Below, piece by piece: positions 54,117 through 63,990 of a stretch of DNA of 64,000 nt (the first letter of the stretch is position 1; each line of letters begins with the position of its first letter). Position numbers and translations under genes: made by a program. This DNA comes from Marsupella aquatica (lineage: Eukaryota; Marchantiophyta). The stretch is taken from positions 1,922,001-1,986,000 of the forward strand of contig OZ316892.1 in NCBI GenBank assembly GCA_973895155.1. The letters run 5' to 3'. Below the pieces are notes generated by a model. The model was not told the DNA's origin. It worked only from the letters and a program-made list of their open reading frames with translations, and did not search any database.

Positions 54117-57023
54117 TCAAGGCTGTGAAGAGAAATTTCGTGCATTGTTGTTAAGATTTTTGCACAAAAGCGCATTCCACTCGTCTTGTTTGTCGCCCCA
54201 ACTGAGTGGATCACGATTGTGTGACTGAACATTGTGCGATGTTTCTTGAAATGATGATATTCCTCGAAACCCACCAAGGCCAATAGGCCTGTTCGACGTA
54301 TATGGATTCATGACACTTGGCCCTGCATACGCATTCAAGGGTGGACCTGCATGGTGTTGCCAGTTTGCATGTGGGTCGTTTGAAGTTTGACCTTCATGAT
54401 TGTTGTATCCATGAAAAAAGGTTGATGTCCTTCCATTCGTCGAATGCCCTGCTGTGCCTGTGCGTTGCTCGTTGAAATATGGTCTGCTTGTGTCAACATC
54501 ATTCGCAAAGTTCGACCAAGGTGACCTTGGTTGGGAAGGCATCACAAAGTTTCTGTCCAGTGATGCATCTTCCTCGTCTTGGATTTGCGATTCATCAATT
54601 GTAGGATACATCTCCAAATCCATTTCATTCTCCCATTCCTCTGCAGCAGTGATGTCTGTATCTGGTGGAATACGAGTCAACAACTCACTATCCTTATCCA
54701 GTGAAAATCCGTGTAGCAATTCATCAGCATCATCAATTGTATCATAATCTTCGACATCTTCTTCACCAAGAGCCGCACGTGTTGCATCGTACTCTTCATT
54801 GCTGCACAACTCCATGGAGATAGGTCTAGGTCCATCATTTGTTCTTCTTCTTTGGTCATAACGTTCATATATAAACGTATGCGGGTTTCGAACATTTGTG
54901 AGCCCTTTCTCTACCCTCATGTTTGTAAATACAAACACCAAATCTTTTGCTCGATCATTTGTCAATCGATTGTGACTTTTGGAATGTATAAATCCATACG
55001 AACTCCAGTTTCGCTCGCAAGCTGATGCACACACTTTTTGGTGTAAGATTCTTCGCGCCAGGATTCTCAAATATTTATAATCTGCACCATACGCATGCCA
55101 CCACTCTGCTGGACTGACATTACCTATACTTGATTGGGCGGCTCCCATCGCTATTGATGTGTTGGGATTTTTTTTTGGGGCGTCAATGGCTTGACTGTGG
55201 ATGGCAGAAATAAGTTCTCTGACGTCGCGATCATGGTTGATCCCCTCCTTCACCTGTTGTTCTGAATATCTAGCAATGTATTCACTGAAACCCCTGTAGA
55301 GTTCTGGATCTCCAGCGACATCTATGTCCTCATCAAAAAACATTTGGGGATTGAGATATGCTGCCGCTAGCATGAAATCAGTGGTAAGAGATTTTTTTCG
55401 ATCCAAATACACTTTTAGTATCTTTGGTTTCAATACCTCTATTACCAATGGACAATCCTCCATGCTTGCTTTCAAAACATCAATCCCTATTTTCAAACTC
55501 CAATACAACCAACCTGATTGCGGAGAATCACCATCAAATTCTCGCAACATCTTGACCAACGGAGTAAAGAATTTAACTGTATCCTTCACTTCAACCCAAA
55601 ATGTATCTTGCTGTATCCACATTTTAAGTTCGTCTGCCTTTCCCCTCGTCATGTGTCCAGCTGATTTTGGTCGCAATGGAAGTCTATCACGATAAGACTG
55701 CCAATTATCATCAATGACCATCTGTTGTAAAGCTCCTCTTAGCTCCAACGCTCTTTGTGCCATTAGGAAATTGGTCGCAAATCTAGTTGCATTTGGACTC
55801 AACAGTTTTTTGTCAGGAGATTTTCTTGCAAATATTGCAGAAAGCTTTTGCGATGATGAAACTGCTTTTACTATCCACCTCAACCGTTTAAAAATCTTTT
55901 GGAATGGATTCTGTCCAGCATCATCTAGCACTACACGCTTGTGACCACACATATCCTCTAGCAGCAAATTAAACACGTGGGTAGCACACCAGCTCCAAGT
56001 GACATGAGGATACTTTTTCATGACTACCTCACAACCTGCTACGCGATTTGCGGGTGCTCCATCAGTTACAATTTGAATAATATGATCTGCACCAATATCC
56101 TCAATGTATTTCAACCACATGTCGCCAAGATATTTCCCATCTTTCTTGTCAGCTTGCGCAGCATTCCAACTATCCAAGAAGAAGTCACCTTTAGAAGTCA
56201 ACAACATGACATTCATCAAAGGTTCTCTTTGGACGTTTTCCCATCCATCTGAAGAAAGAGAATACCCATAAGGTTTTGCCTCCTTTAAAGTTTGCGTCAT
56301 GTTCTTTGTGAGATCCTCCTTACTGTCTTCCAATAATTTCAATCGCAAACTTCGCATCGTAGGTAGAGAATAACCATTGACAATCCCTTTTGAAGTCTCT
56401 ATGACTGCTTCTTGAAAAAAAGGATTATTTGAAACATTGAATGGAATACCACTGGTGTAGAAAGCTTTCGCCCAAAGCTTATCCAAATTTGTTCTATTTG
56501 GAATTTGATAGGCATCCATAATTGGGTTAGGAAGATTTACTGGCCTATCTCCTTCCCTTACATGTGTATCATCCATGTCAACATAGTTTGACCCTCGTGT
56601 GGATGCTTGCGAATATGAACTTCCAACGCTTGGCCTACGACCTCTCACATCCCGCAAGATATGACTTCCATCTCGTCGTTTGTACTTTAAGGTCGGTGGA
56701 ACCTTTATCACATTGTACATAATGTTGATGGCATCCAAATCGACGACACCATAGAGTTGCATGCAAGGGGGCGCATCCCCTTTTTGGATGTTTCCCATCA
56801 AATGCGCCTTTGCTCGTGTTGCATGATGAGTAACGTATGTTAAACAATACTTGCATCTTCGATAGATACGATTGACATCATGACATGTTGAAGGCGCATC
56901 ACATCGTTCAAAATATCTCCACACTGGAGATTGTTTTGAAGGGTGTTCTTGCACACGAGTTGGACCAGGCCTGGGAGTAGTGGAATGATATCCAGTTTCA
57001 TGCGAATCCTCTTCATCGGACAT
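54117..57023 (-). CDS. hAT-superfamily transposase, 968 aa
   Basis: This DNA-cutting and joining enzyme would mobilise the element. I chose MSDEED at 57023 as the start because the longer frame to 57098 runs into the hairpin flank and gives a hydrophobic, unrelated leader. The N-terminus has a BED-type zinc-finger-like region (VWRYFERCDAP, then RCKYC and THHATRAKAHLM). A DUF659-type RNase H core follows, with LSSDGW (~256), LDSWNA and VTDGAPANRVAG (~321), carrying the first acidic residues, and WSWCATHVFNLLLEDM. The hAT dimerisation domain at about 645-705 contains WWHAYG, ACERNWSSYGFIHSK (the CER glutamate) and NRLTNDRAKDLVFV. The last 200 residues are acidic, then Asn/Gly/His rich. Nothing in the sequence interrupts the frame. 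A decayed homologue is at 42185-43405. Confidence 0.95.
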   Translation of the reverse strand: MSDEEDSHETGYHSTTPRPGPTRVQEHPSKQSPVWRYFERCDAPSTCHDVNRIYRRCKYCLTYVTHHATRAKAHLMGNIQKGDAPPCMQLYGVVDLDAINIMYNVIKVPPTLKYKRRDGSHILRDVRGRRPSVGSSYSQASTRGSNYVDMDDTHVREGDRPVNLPNPIMDAYQIPNRTNLDKLWAKAFYTSGIPFNVSNNPFFQEAVIETSKGIVNGYSLPTMRSLRLKLLEDSKEDLTKNMTQTLKEAKPYGYSLSSDGWENVQREPLMNVMLLTSKGDFFLDSWNAAQADKKDGKYLGDMWLKYIEDIGADHIIQIVTDGAPANRVAGCEVVMKKYPHVTWSWCATHVFNLLLEDMCGHKRVVLDDAGQNPFQKIFKRLRWIVKAVSSSQKLSAIFARKSPDKKLLSPNATRFATNFLMAQRALELRGALQQMVIDDNWQSYRDRLPLRPKSAGHMTRGKADELKMWIQQDTFWVEVKDTVKFFTPLVKMLREFDGDSPQSGWLYWSLKIGIDVLKASMEDCPLVIEVLKPKILKVYLDRKKSLTTDFMLAAAYLNPQMFFDEDIDVAGDPELYRGFSEYIARYSEQQVKEGINHDRDVRELISAIHSQAIDAPKKNPNTSIAMGAAQSSIGNVSPAEWWHAYGADYKYLRILARRILHQKVCASACERNWSSYGFIHSKSHNRLTNDRAKDLVFVFTNMRVEKGLTNVRNPHTFIYERYDQRRRTNDGPRPISMELCSNEEYDATRAALGEEDVEDYDTIDDADELLHGFSLDKDSELLTRIPPDTDITAAEEWENEMDLEMYPTIDESQIQDEEDASLDRNFVMPSQPRSPWSNFANDVDTSRPYFNEQRTGTAGHSTNGRTSTFFHGYNNHEGQTSNDPHANWQHHAGPPLNAYAGPSVMNPYTSNRPIGLGGFRGISSFQETSHNVQSHNRDPLSWGDKQDEWNALLCKNLNNNARNFSSQP

Positions 57024-57100
57024 TGTTACGACTCTCAATGGTAAAAAAATAAAAGGGTTGATTCTTTTGATTTTGTGAATATAACAAATATAGTACAATG

Positions 57101-57462
57101 GGTTACTTTCCTGAATTATCGCAGACTGGGCCTAAGCTCAAAGCATGCGCAGGAAAGTTTCCCAAATTCTTATATTTGTCAACATCCCTACTTCAACCTA
57201 TGTTATGTAATATCTATAACTTCACAATAGTTTATCTTTGAAGTGAACATATGTACGAGAAATAGTGATACCCATATGAAATGTCATAGACCGAGCCAAA
57301 GCTCTAAGCATATGCACATGGGTATCTCTTTACTCGCAAGTAGTTCACTTTCAAACAAAACAATGATGCAAAGTTGTTAAGGCGATATAAGGAACTTCTC
57401 GTACGAATTATCGCAGACCGAGCCGAGCTCAAAGCATGCGCGTACAAGAGTTCCAATGTATC
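57101..57462 (-). repeat. Three subterminal hairpins upstream of the transposase gene
   Basis: Units at 57101-57162, 57256-57336 and 57381-57462 contain the core ATCGCAGACCGAGCCGAGCT and GCATGCGC, or variants. Arms are copy-specific and complementary: ACTTTCCTG with CAGGAAAGT, GATACCCATATG with CATGGGTATC, and GGAACTTCTCGTACG with CGTACAAGAGTTCC. The outermost unit is preceded by GTTAAGGCGATATAAG and followed by TATCCCTCC, as are its counterparts near 47691 (inverted) and 44000. Confidence 0.85.
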
Positions 57463-57599
57463 CCTCCGATCTCTCCCTAATGCTAAACCACAAGAGAGAG
57501 AAACACAATGAGACTTTGGATTAGTGAAATGAATTAGTTATTCCTACTTATACTAAATCATCTACTTTTTATCCTCTCTTAAAACTCTTAATCTTTGAT

Positions 57600-58210
57600 C
57601 CTAACCCTAATTGCGCCTCCCTTAACCCTAATCTCGCGCCCCTAACCCTAATCCCGCCTCTAACTCTTCCCCGGCCACCAATTCCCGAGCCCCGTCCCCG
57701 AACCCCGCACCCCGTTCCCCGAACCCCGTTCCCCGCATCCCCGAACCCCCTACCCGAACCCCCTTCCCCGAACCCCCTACCTCGTTCCCCGAACCCCGTT
57801 CCCCGAACCCCGTTCCCCAAATCCCCGAATCCCGGCCCCCCTTTCCCGCCCCCCCTTCCCTGGTTCCCCGAATCCTCTTCCCCGAATGCCCCCCGTCCCC
57901 GGTTCCCCGAATCCCGTCCCCCGGGCCACCTTTACCCCGGCCGGCCCCGGAAGGGTCCGGGCAGGGTTCGGGTGGGGGTCCGGGGAGGGTTTGGGTGGGG
58001 GTCCGTGGAGGGTCCGGGAAAGGCCCGAGAGTCCGGGGAGTGTTCGGGGGAGGGTCCGGCGAGGTTCCGGGAAAGGCCCGGGAGGGTCCGGGGAGGGTCC
58101 GGGAAGGGCCCGGGAGTCCGGGTTCGGGTCAGGGGGAGTTCGGGTTCAGGTCCGGGGTGCTCGGGAGGTGTTCGCGAAAGGTCCGGGGAAGTCGGGGTTC
58201 GTTCGGGAGA
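57600..58210. repeat. Right C-rich then G-rich subterminal repeats
   Basis: Three AACCCTAA motifs at 57603, 57624 and 57644 (spacing about 20 bp) lead into CCCCGAACCCCGTTCCCCGAA repeats up to about 57945. The strand then switches to GGTCCGGGGAGGG and AAGGCCCGGGAG repeats up to 58210. The C-to-G switch could fold into a large imperfect hairpin. The tip 58210-58309 carries several TGACG motifs. Confidence 0.8.
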
Positions 58211-58309
58211 ATCTTCAGGAATATACGTCAAATTGCGTGTTTTCGGGCCGTCATTTGACGATTTGACGTGCCCGACAAGGCGTCAAGGTGCCCGTCAGAT
58301 TAAACCGGG

Positions 58310-58317
58310 AGCCAAAT
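58310..58317 (+). repeat. Target-site duplication, right
   Basis: AGCCAAAT stands immediately after the element's AAACCGGG and matches 46895-46902 exactly. Confidence 0.9.
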
Positions 58318-58689
58318 CCTGGGAAAGCTTGTTCATTGGATATCGTCTGCCACTTCCTACGCAGAGGATCGCTTTCCAACTCTAAGAGGATTATTTTAGT
58401 ATGTCTATTAAGATTGTCCCTCACCGTGTATAAACCCTGTGTAAACCTCTGTGACTTTTGCATCCTGTTACGACAGAGTGAAGATCTTAGAAGGACAGAG
58501 CACATCTCCAGTTGGAATTTCGAGGTCTAGGCCAGTCACTTGGAGATTCAACTATTAACCCTGGAAAAATGATCACAATTTATTCACCTCCAGTGAACTC
58601 GTGAGGGACTACTCATCAGCCCTCAGTTATCGGCCTACATTCTACTGTGCTTCACTGCAGTAGTCATCCAGCCACTTCACGTTTCCATT
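58318..58689. other. Flank between the hAT element and the repeat copy
   Basis: I recognise no gene or repeat. Confidence 0.4.
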
Positions 58690-58835
58690 GGAGAAAGGCA
58701 AAGTGGGCAAATAATAGTATGCACCTTGATTCTTGCGATTGAACTAAAATACCTGGAGTTGCAATTTAACTAAAATGCAGCCAATAAGTTAGAAAGGCAA
58801 TGGCTTTCCAGATAATGCCCAAGCAGATAGCATAG
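58690..58835 (-). repeat. Inverted single copy of the 39212-39766 repeat
   Basis: In reverse complement it reads GCTATGCTATCTGCTTGGGC, then TATCTGGAAAGCCATTG, TTGGCTGCATTTTAGTTAAA, and GCATACTATTATTTGCCCAC. It thus matches one unit of the tandem repeat behind the proteasome gene. Confidence 0.85.
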
Positions 58836-58899
58836 CCGCAGAGGCAGAGGCAGAGGGTTGAAGCAAGCATTTTGTCCCGCTGCGGATAAGGGCCTCAGA

Positions 58900-59140
58900 A
58901 TAATGAAGGGCGTGCGGGAGAGCGTTCGCTCATCGCTCATCGTCAGACATGGGCGTGCGGGAGAGTCTCCTCCTACATTGCTCAACTCCTTCCTTCTGTG
59001 GAGACGAAGCTCAGCTGAACGGGCACGAGAGTCTCCTCCATCGCCCAGCTTCTTGTGGTGTGGAGACGTGAGGAGAGCAGACGCTCAGAAGCTGTGAGCT
59101 TCTTGTGGTGTGGAGATGTGAGGAGAGCAGACACCGAGTC
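58900..59140 (+). repeat. Short tandem duplications upstream of the H-protein gene
   Basis: GGGCGTGCGGGAGAG occurs twice (58909, 58950). AGCTTCTTGTGGTGTGGAGA followed by .GTGAGGAGAGCAGAC occurs twice, at 59048 and 59098 (50-bp spacing). These lie in the presumed promoter or 5' leader of the glycine cleavage H gene. Confidence 0.8.
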
Positions 59141-59512
59141 AGACAGTGAGTGAGTATACAGTAGGAGTCGACGAGGATTCGGGCGAACTGCTTGTCCTTT
59201 TGGTTGTTGCTTGCGTGCTCTCTCGCAGATTGCTTGCTTAGATACATACAATCCGCGGTGACATCAACACTTGTCGTCGTCATTTCCGGATTGGAGAGTT
59301 GGAGAGGTGGAGTGAGCCATCGGCCCTGTTTTCTTTTGGTCTGCTTGTGTTGTGGAGAGTGTCGGTCGCGAGTGTTGCGCTTCTGGGTTACAGCTTGCGG
59401 ATGTGTGTTTGTGTAGTCCCCTGTGCTTGCTTTTCAGGAGAGGTCTAGGGAGGGAGAGGGTTTCAGGAACGCGACGGCATTGTGTCGGAGGAAAAGGGGA
59501 GGGCGCATCAAA

Positions 59513-61156
59513 ATGGCGTTGAGACACTTCGCAGCTCAAACAGCCACTGCGCTGAAGGTGCGATGTACTCCGAGGATTCATTCCGGATTCTCTGTACCGC
59601 TCTTTCGATCGATGTCGACTGGTACGCTTTCACACTCTCACAATCACAACTCAGCCGCTTGGTTTCTTCAGTATCTGGCAGGCTTCCAGAGGACATCCTT
59701 GTAATGCATGGCCTTCCTCTGTAGTATCGTTGAGGAGTGCATTCTGCCAAAGGAAGTCTTCCTGTACCGGTGAGCCGGTTGCAGAGGGGATTCCTGCTTG
59801 TTTTACACTTGGCGAGGTTTCCACGTCTTGAAGAAACGCCAAAATGAAATCCCTGAGGCCAACTGTCCCTGTTGGGTCTCGGATCCATCTTGATTTTGGA
59901 GCATTTAAACTGCATTGCACATGAGCGAGAATGCGGCATACCGTTCATGGAGCTTAGAGCCTGTCTTGCAAGAGTTAGGACCATATGTTCTGTTAGCACA
60001 CATCTGTAAGGCTGTATGCAACTTTTACAGTATGTACCCTCAGTGTTCTCTCTTTTGAAATTAACGAAGTATTCGTCGCGACAGTGATTCTTCAGTACTT
60101 CGCTATGGGACTCGCAAGGAGCATGCGATTTAGATGTAGAGGGCATCAAGATACGTTTTGTGTCGCGCACATTCATGTTTTCTGCGGGAGTTTCCGGTTT
60201 TTTCCTTGGAGTCTAGTGCGTTCATACGAAATTTTGTTGTCTCTTTGCACAGTTCTCGAGAATCTGAAGTATGCACCTTCTCACGAATGGGTCAGAGTGG
60301 AAGGAGACGTCGCTTATGTCGGCATCACCGATCACGCTCAGGTAGGTACATGTCTTTATGGAGGACTTGCCTCGACAGTTCGCGGCAGCTGTGGATGGGA
60401 GGAAGCCTAATCTTAGGAAGCCTAATTTCAGGGAAATGTTCACGTGTCGTGTGCGACTTATCGAAATCTGCTGTCATTGCAATCCTTTTTGGGCTTGCGT
60501 ATTCATTTCTGTCGAACCACTGGTATTCGCTGTCCATCAGATTGGTGGAGTGAGTGGGAATTTATTATCGTTTCACAATGCCCTTGTCTAATCTCTGATA
60601 TTACCCGGAACCTGCAGACTGAGCTCGGAGATGTCGTCCATGTCGAAGTGAAGATGGCAATAGACGAGAAGGTGACCAAGGGTTCCCCTTTCGCAGTTGT
60701 CGAGAGTGTCAAAGCAGCTAGCGATGTATACGCCCCCATATCCGGCACTATCGTCGAGATCAATGACACCCTTGATGGTAGCAAAAGCCCCGAGCTGGTG
60801 AGTTACACTATCTTTGCGATGAGTTCTGGGCTGATGCTGACGACAATATCCCCTACAGAGCCTCGCTTTGATATTTCTTGCTAGCTTGCAGGGCTCCTGG
60901 AATTGGAACCGTTTGTGCGAGATTTTGTCTGGATCCTGTTTAGAGAATTTATGCAAGGGTTCAACAACAGTCGGAAAGAGATGTGGGCGTTATTTGAGTC
61001 ATGTTTTGACATTCTTGGTATCTTGACGTGCAGGTGAATAAAAGTCCATTCGAAGAAGGATGGTTCGCGAAAATCAAGTTGACGAATCCTTCAGAACTTG
61101 ATACTCTCTTGGCACCCAAGGCATATGAGGACCATGTTGCAGCTACTGCTCATTAG
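59513..61156 (+). CDS. GLDH: Glycine cleavage system H protein, mitochondrial (four exons)
   Basis: This is the lipoyl-carrying shuttle of the mitochondrial glycine decarboxylase complex, central to photorespiration and one-carbon supply. The exons are 59513-59621, 60253-60341, 60618-60797 and 61034-61156, all with GT-AG borders and matching phases. They give 166 residues. Residues 1-36 ([20 protein letters not shown]...SMST) form a mitochondrial transit peptide. The mature part begins [20 protein letters not shown] and continues YVGITDHAQ, and [15 protein letters not shown] carries the lipoylated Lys (residue 98). [20 protein letters not shown] closes the fold. The usual VELPE stretch reads [11 protein letters not shown] here, a mild divergence. 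An in-frame Met at 59423 exists but would put arginine/glutamate-rich sequence before the presequence. Confidence 0.95.
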
Positions 61157-62430
61157 GGGCATAACGCAGGCCAGGCAGGGCAGAGGCAATACATTCACTA
61201 CTGTCTGGTGAACTGAGCAGCAGTTAACAGGGAGTGCTGGGCTCATTGTGTTCCCCGGTCATGTTTTGTCGAACAGATGAACACGACGAAGGATGCATTG
61301 AACGTGCCCCTCTGTTTGGCTTCTCCACGACGGTAGAGTACGTTTGTTCCCTTAGGTTCTTACTCCCTTAACGTTGCTCATAATTTGGTCCTCAATTTTC
61401 TAAGGGTAGCCCAAGATGGCCGTCGTTCGCATGATCTTCTTGTACATTTTAACTCTAGCTCCTTTTCCTTCTGCCAGAGCTCCAAGACCAGCTCTCTAGT
61501 CACATCGTCAGATGCCTGGCAGTCTTATATGCCCTTTCATTGGGCAAGTTTCTGCTACTACAGTTCATTGTTCAAGTCTTTGGTCATCTCAAGACCAGAG
61601 ACTCGACTATTTGTTGTGATTAACTAAAAATCGAAGTGCATGCTGAAGTAGTTCTTCTTTAAATTTCAATTCGCACTAATCAGGGGACAATTGAAGTCAA
61701 CCACAGAGACAGCACAGAATGGGATTCTAATCAAGTGCAAATTGTTAAGCAATTGTTGCATTGGTAAGCTTTTTTCATCTCTGGAGGGACAGGATGATCT
61801 GATTGGGAATTATATGAGCTCGTGACAGTAGCAGGTCTATGGAAAGATGGCAAGTCTTCCTCACCCAATGTATCACTGGGAGAAGTTTAACTCGTCTGGG
61901 TGCAACGGTGGCTTTGTGAATGGAAAGAACACCAGAAATCTTTTTATTCAGCCTCTTTGTTTTTCGAGTTCTGGGGATTTATGACTCCCTGCGAAGGCGT
62001 TGGAGTCCTTTCCTTTCCTTCTGGTATATTGGGAATACTCTTCTATGGATGTACAGTACACGTGAACTTGTACCTTGAATGTAAATTATGATCATTTCAT
62101 AATTTATGATCAAAAGCCAGCCAGACCATACAAATGAATCCACATTCCTGAATGAGTAGAAGTGGGCCCCTCCTTCACTGCGCCAGGTAACCAGAATGGA
62201 TCCCTTTTATCTAATCCATTACAGAAATACAAAAATCCATTACAGTGCAAAGACCTGAGAAGAATCGCACGCAAGAAAGTATTTCCCATCACACTTATGT
62301 GTCTAACATGCTTTTCATGTGGAAGAGCTTTGATTTGAATTAATGTAGATGAATCATTTAATTTGCGGGGGGAATTATTCTCTACTTATTAAGGGCACTA
62401 ATAATTCACAATGGGAAGCTAGTCTTAAGG
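61157..62430. other. 3' flank of the H-protein gene
   Basis: The first few hundred bases are probably untranslated region. I see no further gene, RNA gene or repeat. Confidence 0.4.
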
Positions 62431-62434
62431 CCCA

Positions 62435-62890
62435 TGATCTAGAGTGAAGCCTCTAGGCCGGAACTCAATACAAACTAGTTACAAACAAAATTGTCAAGGA
62501 GTCTTAATAAGGACAATGAGAAGCTCCTATGATCTAGAGTGAAGCCTCTAGGCTGAACTCAATACAAACTAGTTACAAACAAAATTGTCAAGGAGTCTTA
62601 ATAAGGACAATGAGAAGCTCCTGTTACGGCCTGTGGTCTAGAGTGAAGCTTCTAGGCTGGAACTCTCAATACAAAACAAAATTGAATTGCTGATGAACTG
62701 TAATCTAGAGTGAAGCTTCTAGGCTGGAACTCTCAATAACAAAATTGAATTGCTGTGGTCTAGAGTGAAGCTTCTAGGCTGGAACTCTCAATACAAACAA
62801 AATTGAATTGCTGATGAACTGTAATCTAGAGTGAAGCTTCTAGGCTGGAACTCTCAATACAAACAAAATTGAATTGCTGATGAACTCTCC
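62435..62890 (+). repeat. Six tandem units with TCTAGAGTGAAGC..CTAGGC
   Basis: The motif TCTAGAGTGAAGCYTCTAGGC occurs near 62440, 62530, 62636, 62703, 62758 and 62824. The spacers are of two kinds: ACTAGTTACAAACAAAATTG with GTCAAGGAGTCTTAATAAGG, and CTCTCAATACAAACAAAATTG with AATTGCTGATGAACTGTAA. The motif itself resembles TTCACTCTAGAAGCCTAGG at 8413 (inverted) and 16639. Confidence 0.85.
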
Positions 62891-63108
62891 ATACAGCTGA
62901 TAATGACAAAACTTAAAGTGAGGGTGAACAAAAATCTAAGGATGGGGCAAAAATAATCTAAATTGACATTGACTCTAAATGAAGATGAAACTGAAATGAG
63001 GGTGGACAAAAAACAAAGATGGGGCAGAGATAAACCAAAATAGCATAGACTTCATTTGGTACATTTTTTTTAATTCATATCTATTAGGTCAAGGAAGGGG
63101 TAATCAGG

Positions 63109-63990
63109 CTAGTTCTCAAAAAATCTCATGGATGGGAAACAAATAGGCCAATTACAAGATAGCATAAAGGGACAATTCCCTCTCAGAGGCCGGAAATGCA
63201 CTAGGGCCCAAAGATGAGCAACTACCACACCACTAACAGGCATAATACTTGCAACAGCACCACACCAAAAACCAGCTACAAAAAGCCGAGGGAGGGGGGA
63301 TCGAGGGGGGGGGGCGCTGTCATAAAAAATGAGGACCAGTAGCACATGAGGGCCCAAGATATAGCAACTACCACACTGCCAGAAGGCAAATACCCTGCCA
63401 CAACACACAAAAAACCAGCAACAACCAGCCCAATCAAGTACATCGCACCCACTAAAGAGAGCTCTAGAGGAAAACGCAGACCAAAGTAATGCACAACCCC
63501 TTGTATATGGCCAGTGGTGGTTTAAAGATATGCTCATTTCTACCTGGCCATCAAGCCCATTGAATTTAGTAGAGCAATAATAGAGACCCTAATAATCAAA
63601 CACTTTTAGAGCATCGCAGCAACAAGAAAAGATATGGGGAATGCTATCTAATGCCTCAGGGCAAGAGGCACAAATGCCCGGGCTGACTCCAATAGCAAGA
63701 GCTCAAGATCCAGTGAATAACCTGCCAACCAATGATTGTCAAATGAATATATTCACTTGGGTATAGAGATCCAAGCTCCAAAGGCCTAATAGGGCATGTC
63801 GAAGCAAGGCTGCAACTAAGTTACAGCCAAGGACATAACGTGCTTTTTTGGCCAGGACAACAATGTTACAGGCTACTCTAGATACCCCATAAGAAAGGTG
63901 TGTCCAAAAAGTAACAGCTTTAAGATTTTGCTTCTGGCAGTGCTGTGACACATCCCGATAAACACTTTTCCCATTCCATTTGCTAAACTA
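63109..63990 (-). mobile_element. Probable LINE reverse-transcriptase C-terminal remnant
   Basis: Read on the minus strand, about 63715-63630 gives PGICASCPEALDSIPHIFSC, the look of the zinc-binding C-terminal segment (C-x2-C...H-x3-C, followed by W-rich sequence) of plant L1-type reverse transcriptases. The frame is interrupted by stops, including ones before 63730 and around 63590. The upstream piece 63951-63739 (TFWTHLSYGVSRVACNIVVL) has no firm match. The downstream 142-residue open frame is probably repeat-derived. The identification rests on one motif and may be wrong. Confidence 0.35.

Larger units (their letters stand above)
46903..58309. mobile_element. Complete 11.4 kb hAT-superfamily transposon with accessory genes
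   Basis: The element is bounded by an exact 8-bp target duplication AGCCAAAT (46895-46902 and 58310-58317). It begins CCCGGTTTGACC and ends in the inverse of CCCGGTTTAATC, so the terminal inverted repeats are short (8 bp perfect, then diverged). An 8-bp duplication and a transposase with DUF659 and a C-terminal dimerisation domain place it in hAT. In order it contains a G-rich subterminal tract, three hairpins, a kinase gene (+), a RING-coiled-coil gene (+), a five-hairpin array, the transposase gene (-), three hairpins, and a C-rich then G-rich subterminal tract. All three frames are open, so the copy may be young. It is much larger than typical plant hAT elements of 3-5 kb. Intact frames and an exact duplication support recent activity, but mobility is an inference. 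Confidence 0.9.

Noticed and set aside
57603-57651. Interstitial telomere
   Set aside because: There are only three AACCCTAA motifs separated by non-telomeric sequence, so they are motif sites rather than a telomere tract.
57569-58385. Glycine- and proline-rich open frames on both strands
   Set aside because: They are subterminal repeat artefacts of the intact hAT element.
59508-60176. 222-residue open frame on the minus strand
   Set aside because: It overlaps exon 1 and intron 1 of the clearly supported H-protein gene in antisense and has no recognisable domain.
63109-63537. 142-residue hydrophobic, Cys-rich minus-strand frame as a membrane protein
   Set aside because: It lies next to a probable LINE remnant, contains a poly-C-derived stretch, and has no recognisable domain, so I treat it as repeat-derived.
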